A model generated the notes under the pieces. The model was not told where the DNA came from. It was given only the letters and a program-made list of their open reading frames with translations, and ran no database searches. Position numbers and translations under genes: made by a program. From JBAWXE01 sp037144255 (GTDB lineage: Bacteria; Bacteroidota; Bacteroidia; Chitinophagales; Chitinophagaceae): a stretch of DNA of 5,573 nucleotides. Shown in pieces: positions 3,459 to 5,573 of this stretch (the first letter of the stretch is position 1; every line of letters starts with the position of its first letter). The stretch covers positions 1-5,573 of the forward strand of contig JBAWXE010000134.1 in the NCBI GenBank assembly GCA_037144255.1, in the 5' to 3' direction.

Positions 3459-5201
3459 ATGAGTATGGGAACAACAAGAATGATATCAATGAAATCACGC
3501 AATGATAATGAACTCGGGAATTTATGCATCTTAGAAATAGAGCCTAGATATCGTGGAGAACATTGTAACTACGCATGCCCGATTTGTAATGAAGACAATA
3601 CGACAATTCTACCTACAAATACTATGGTGTACAGATATATACATTGTAGCTTTTGTAATAGTAAATTATTTATGTCTTCTTTTAAAGAAGGTTATGGGCC
3701 ATCTTCTTTGGATGTAGTCAATATTAGTACTGCAATAAGGCTAAATTGGCTTGAATTGCTACAACCGGATAAAGGTTTTATTGACCCAAGAGATTTACCT
3801 GAATGGGAAAAACATGCCATAAAACATGGAAGTTCTCAAAAACTTTATTTGGAAATGGTTAACAAGATAGCACTAAAAAGAAACAATGTCATATTGAATG
3901 AACATTCTGAGCATGATCGAAATGATATACTAGTACTACAGCAAAATATTGGGCATGATGGATTTACATTTATAAAAAAGGAAAATACCCACCATGAATA
4001 TATAAAAGATATTTCAGCATTAAATGGAACAGTAATATGTATTGATCAAATTGCTGATAAAGTTGAAATGTGTACTAGTTGTCGGTGCCCAAAAGAATTG
4101 AACATTCCTTCTAGTGAACACAATAATTATGACGCGATGTGTAATTGTAGTATGTCAAAATCAGATGCAGAATTAATTAAAGAGCATCAGAATAAAACAA
4201 CTTATAGTGTTTATAATAGTTTTCCAAACAATGATAAATCTGAAGCTAACTTAGGTTACAAGCGGTTGATACTCGCTGTACTCGCTGTAGTAATGTTGTT
4301 TGCTGGATATTATTGGTATATTAGTCCTGAAAAGACACTCAAACGCCATCTGAACATAACTAAACTTGATGTTACTAAAGCTAAAGGAAAAGATTCTTGT
4401 TACTGGTTTGATGACCACAATAACAATTTAAATGAAAGAATAAGCGGATTTGCAAAAATATTGAATGGAGAGGTAGTTAAATTAAATTATTATGGCTCAC
4501 CACTTGAAATTGGTGCTATTGAAACATGTATTGGCAGTGATCACGTAGATCCTCTTTTGAATATATTTAGTGGTCGCAACAATGTAACTAAAACATCCCC
4601 ATCAAGTTTAGATGGATTACCATCCGATAATCCTTCTAATTCAAATAAAACAATTAAAGGCTTAACAGCGAACGCTATAGATTATAAAGATCACTTGCAA
4701 AAATATCCAAAAAGACTTGTAAAATATAAGTTGATTAATAATGGTGTAGAATACGATAAAATATCAAACTATATCAGATGTATCTATTTATCTGCTCCAG
4801 AAAGTTTAAGAATATATTTATCTGATTTAAGCAGAAGTGATAAAGTATTTTTTGTTGATTTAAGTGGTACTCCATTTTATGGAAATGCCGGTATTGGTCC
4901 AATAGATGAAGATGTGGTGGCTAATCCAGGCTATTTAATTCGCAATAAAAACAATCAATATGAAGTCATATATTCGGGTACTAAACCATATTTAAGATAT
5001 GATATTGACTATAGTGGATATTATTCATTCAGATCATATAAAATTTATCATAATGATGGAAAATCTTTGGACAATAATTCTCTAAAATATGATTCAATAT
5101 GCAGATTCTTCAATGGCTATTACCAAACATTCGATAACTTAATGGATGGTTTTTATAATAATATAGCTGATGAAAATTCTCATTATAAATGCAATAAATA
5201 G
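3459..5201 (+). CDS. 580-aa single-pass membrane protein with N-terminal Cys-pair (zinc-ribbon-like) clusters
   Basis: Residues 36-66 carry C36-x3-CPIC(40-43)-x19-CSFC(63-66), a zinc-ribbon spacing. A second cysteine cluster, CTSCRC (205-210) with CNC (228-230), may be another metal site. Residues 268-288 (KRLILAVLAVVMLFAGYYWY) form one clear transmembrane helix preceded by K-R, predicting a cytoplasmic N-terminal half and an exported C-terminal half (about 290-580). That half is Asn/Ser/Tyr-rich with five further cysteines (314, 357, 441, 548, 578) and no enzyme motif I recognise. Zinc ribbon plus one transmembrane helix plus an outer domain is known from sensor-like or envelope proteins, but I recognise no specific family. 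The gene is strongly AT-rich, unlike the 137-aa gene, and stands alone between a terminator and a converging regulator gene. The start is uncertain: ATG 3459 has no Shine-Dalgarno, and ATGs at 3465, 3480 and 3489 are alternatives. TATAAA at 3450-3455 would give a nearly leaderless message. Confidence 0.85.
   Translation: MSMGTTRMISMKSRNDNELGNLCILEIEPRYRGEHCNYACPICNEDNTTILPTNTMVYRYIHCSFCNSKLFMSSFKEGYGPSSLDVVNISTAIRLNWLELLQPDKGFIDPRDLPEWEKHAIKHGSSQKLYLEMVNKIALKRNNVILNEHSEHDRNDILVLQQNIGHDGFTFIKKENTHHEYIKDISALNGTVICIDQIADKVEMCTSCRCPKELNIPSSEHNNYDAMCNCSMSKSDAELIKEHQNKTTYSVYNSFPNNDKSEANLGYKRLILAVLAVVMLFAGYYWYISPEKTLKRHLNITKLDVTKAKGKDSCYWFDDHNNNLNERISGFAKILNGEVVKLNYYGSPLEIGAIETCIGSDHVDPLLNIFSGRNNVTKTSPSSLDGLPSDNPSNSNKTIKGLTANAIDYKDHLQKYPKRLVKYKLINNGVEYDKISNYIRCIYLSAPESLRIYLSDLSRSDKVFFVDLSGTPFYGNAGIGPIDEDVVANPGYLIRNKNNQYEVIYSGTKPYLRYDIDYSGYYSFRSYKIYHNDGKSLDNNSLKYDSICRFFNGYYQTFDNLMDGFYNNIADENSHYKCNK
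4270..4287 (+). repeat. In-frame 9-bp tandem repeat in the transmembrane segment
   Basis: TACTCGCTG occurs twice back to back and underlies the LAV-LAV part of the membrane helix. Being a multiple of three it can expand or contract by slippage without breaking the frame. It is GC-richer than its surroundings. Confidence 0.6.
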
Positions 5202-5210
5202 GTTGTGCTG

Positions 5211-5306
5211 ATGTGTAATAAATCACTTAGCGGGCTCAGTATTTTTGATCCTCCTGAAGGACTGTTGAAGCGAAGTTTTGCATTAAATAACCAGAGTCCG
5301 CAATAG
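5211..5306 (+). CDS. Very short ORF (31 aa), doubtful
   Basis: ATG 5211 to TAG 5304-5306 encodes a 31-residue peptide containing GLSIFDPPEGLLKRSFAL. It starts 10 nt after the 580-aa gene, has no Shine-Dalgarno and abuts the stop of the converging XRE gene. The middle looks protein-like, so it could be a remnant, but chance is at least as likely. I see no terminator between the two converging genes. Confidence 0.15.
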   Translation: MCNKSLSGLSIFDPPEGLLKRSFALNNQSPQ

Positions 5307-5573
5307 TCAAATAGCCAGCCGTTTTGTTTTGTCATCCATCATACGGAGGATTCGTATAGCCTGATCCTCGATAGGTTCCTCAGCTTTAAGGTGCTGGTAA
5401 TCAAGCAAGTCCTTCATTTCTACCTGAAGCTCCCTTGCTATTGCCTCCAAGGTATCCATAGACGGAGAGCTTTTACTACCTTCAATTCGACTAATCTGCT
5501 TTGGCTCTACTCCGACCTTTTCAGCAAGTCTCTCTTGGGATAATTGTCTTTCCTTTCTAATCTCCTTTATCCT
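5307..5573 (-). CDS. XRE-family helix-turn-helix transcriptional regulator, start beyond the window end
   Basis: The minus strand is open from the window edge to TGA at 5309-5307, giving 88 residues. The visible protein begins RIKEIRKERQLSQERLAEKV and continues GVEPKQISRIEGSKSSPSMD, TLEAIARELQVEMKDLL. This is the classical XRE/Cro-C1 helix-turn-helix pattern: LSQ-x-x-LA before the turn, a recognition helix around PKQISRIE, then the S-x-S-x-x-TL-x-x-IA helix. Only a few N-terminal residues are probably missing. A short acidic/basic tail of about 30 residues (ending DDKTKRLAI) follows, so this is a small single-domain regulator, about 90-110 aa in all. Such proteins usually repress their own or neighbouring mobile-element genes by binding short palindromes. 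Its partner genes lie outside the window. It converges on the 580-aa gene, so it does not share its promoter. Confidence 0.9.
   Translation of the reverse strand, partial: RIKEIRKERQLSQERLAEKVGVEPKQISRIEGSKSSPSMDTLEAIARELQVEMKDLLDYQHLKAEEPIEDQAIRILRMMDDKTKRLAI

Overview
The window looks like accessory DNA next to a tRNA gene in a Gram-negative-type bacterium. It opens with the 3' part of a tRNA-Phe(GAA) gene with an encoded CCA end, followed by its own terminator. The tRNA 3' half is of a proteobacterial type and the better genes have AGGAG-like Shine-Dalgarno sites. I cannot name the genus from this. tRNA 3' ends are common attachment sites for genomic islands. The change after the tRNA to orphan genes, degraded coding fragments and genes of different base composition fits such an island edge. 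No integrase and no second copy of the tRNA end are visible, so the island reading is an inference.

Layout. 1-118: tRNA-Phe remainder and terminator. 119-1060: almost 1 kb without a convincing intact gene. It holds minus-strand protein-like fragments (119-335 with in-frame stops and a frame change, and a 36-codon ORF at 657-767), a long imperfect hairpin (732-780), GTACCACAA(C) repeats, and an anticodon-arm look-alike (908-927). 1061-2017: a 318-aa orphan protein with a possible DNA-binding C-terminal part, followed by a strong intrinsic terminator (2047-2083). 2084-2235: intergenic region with a candidate promoter and two short palindromes. 2236-2649: a small, more GC-rich 137-aa orphan with two plausible starts. 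2660-2731: two GC-rich hairpins without T-runs. 2752-3294: a 180-aa orphan resembling, from memory, small plasmid/island proteins. 3369-3413: a very strong terminator. 3459-5201: a 580-aa AT-rich membrane protein with cytoplasmic Cys-pair (zinc-ribbon-like) clusters, one transmembrane helix and a C-terminal domain of unknown fold. 5307-5573 (minus, cut by the window end): an XRE-family helix-turn-helix regulator.

Working together. The 137-aa and 180-aa genes probably form one transcription unit, since only two non-terminator hairpins separate them and a terminator follows. The 318-aa and 580-aa genes appear to be separate units, each fenced by terminators. The XRE gene converges on the 580-aa gene. 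None of the four main proteins can be given a confident function. The most distinctive candidate for an undescribed activity is the zinc-ribbon/transmembrane protein.
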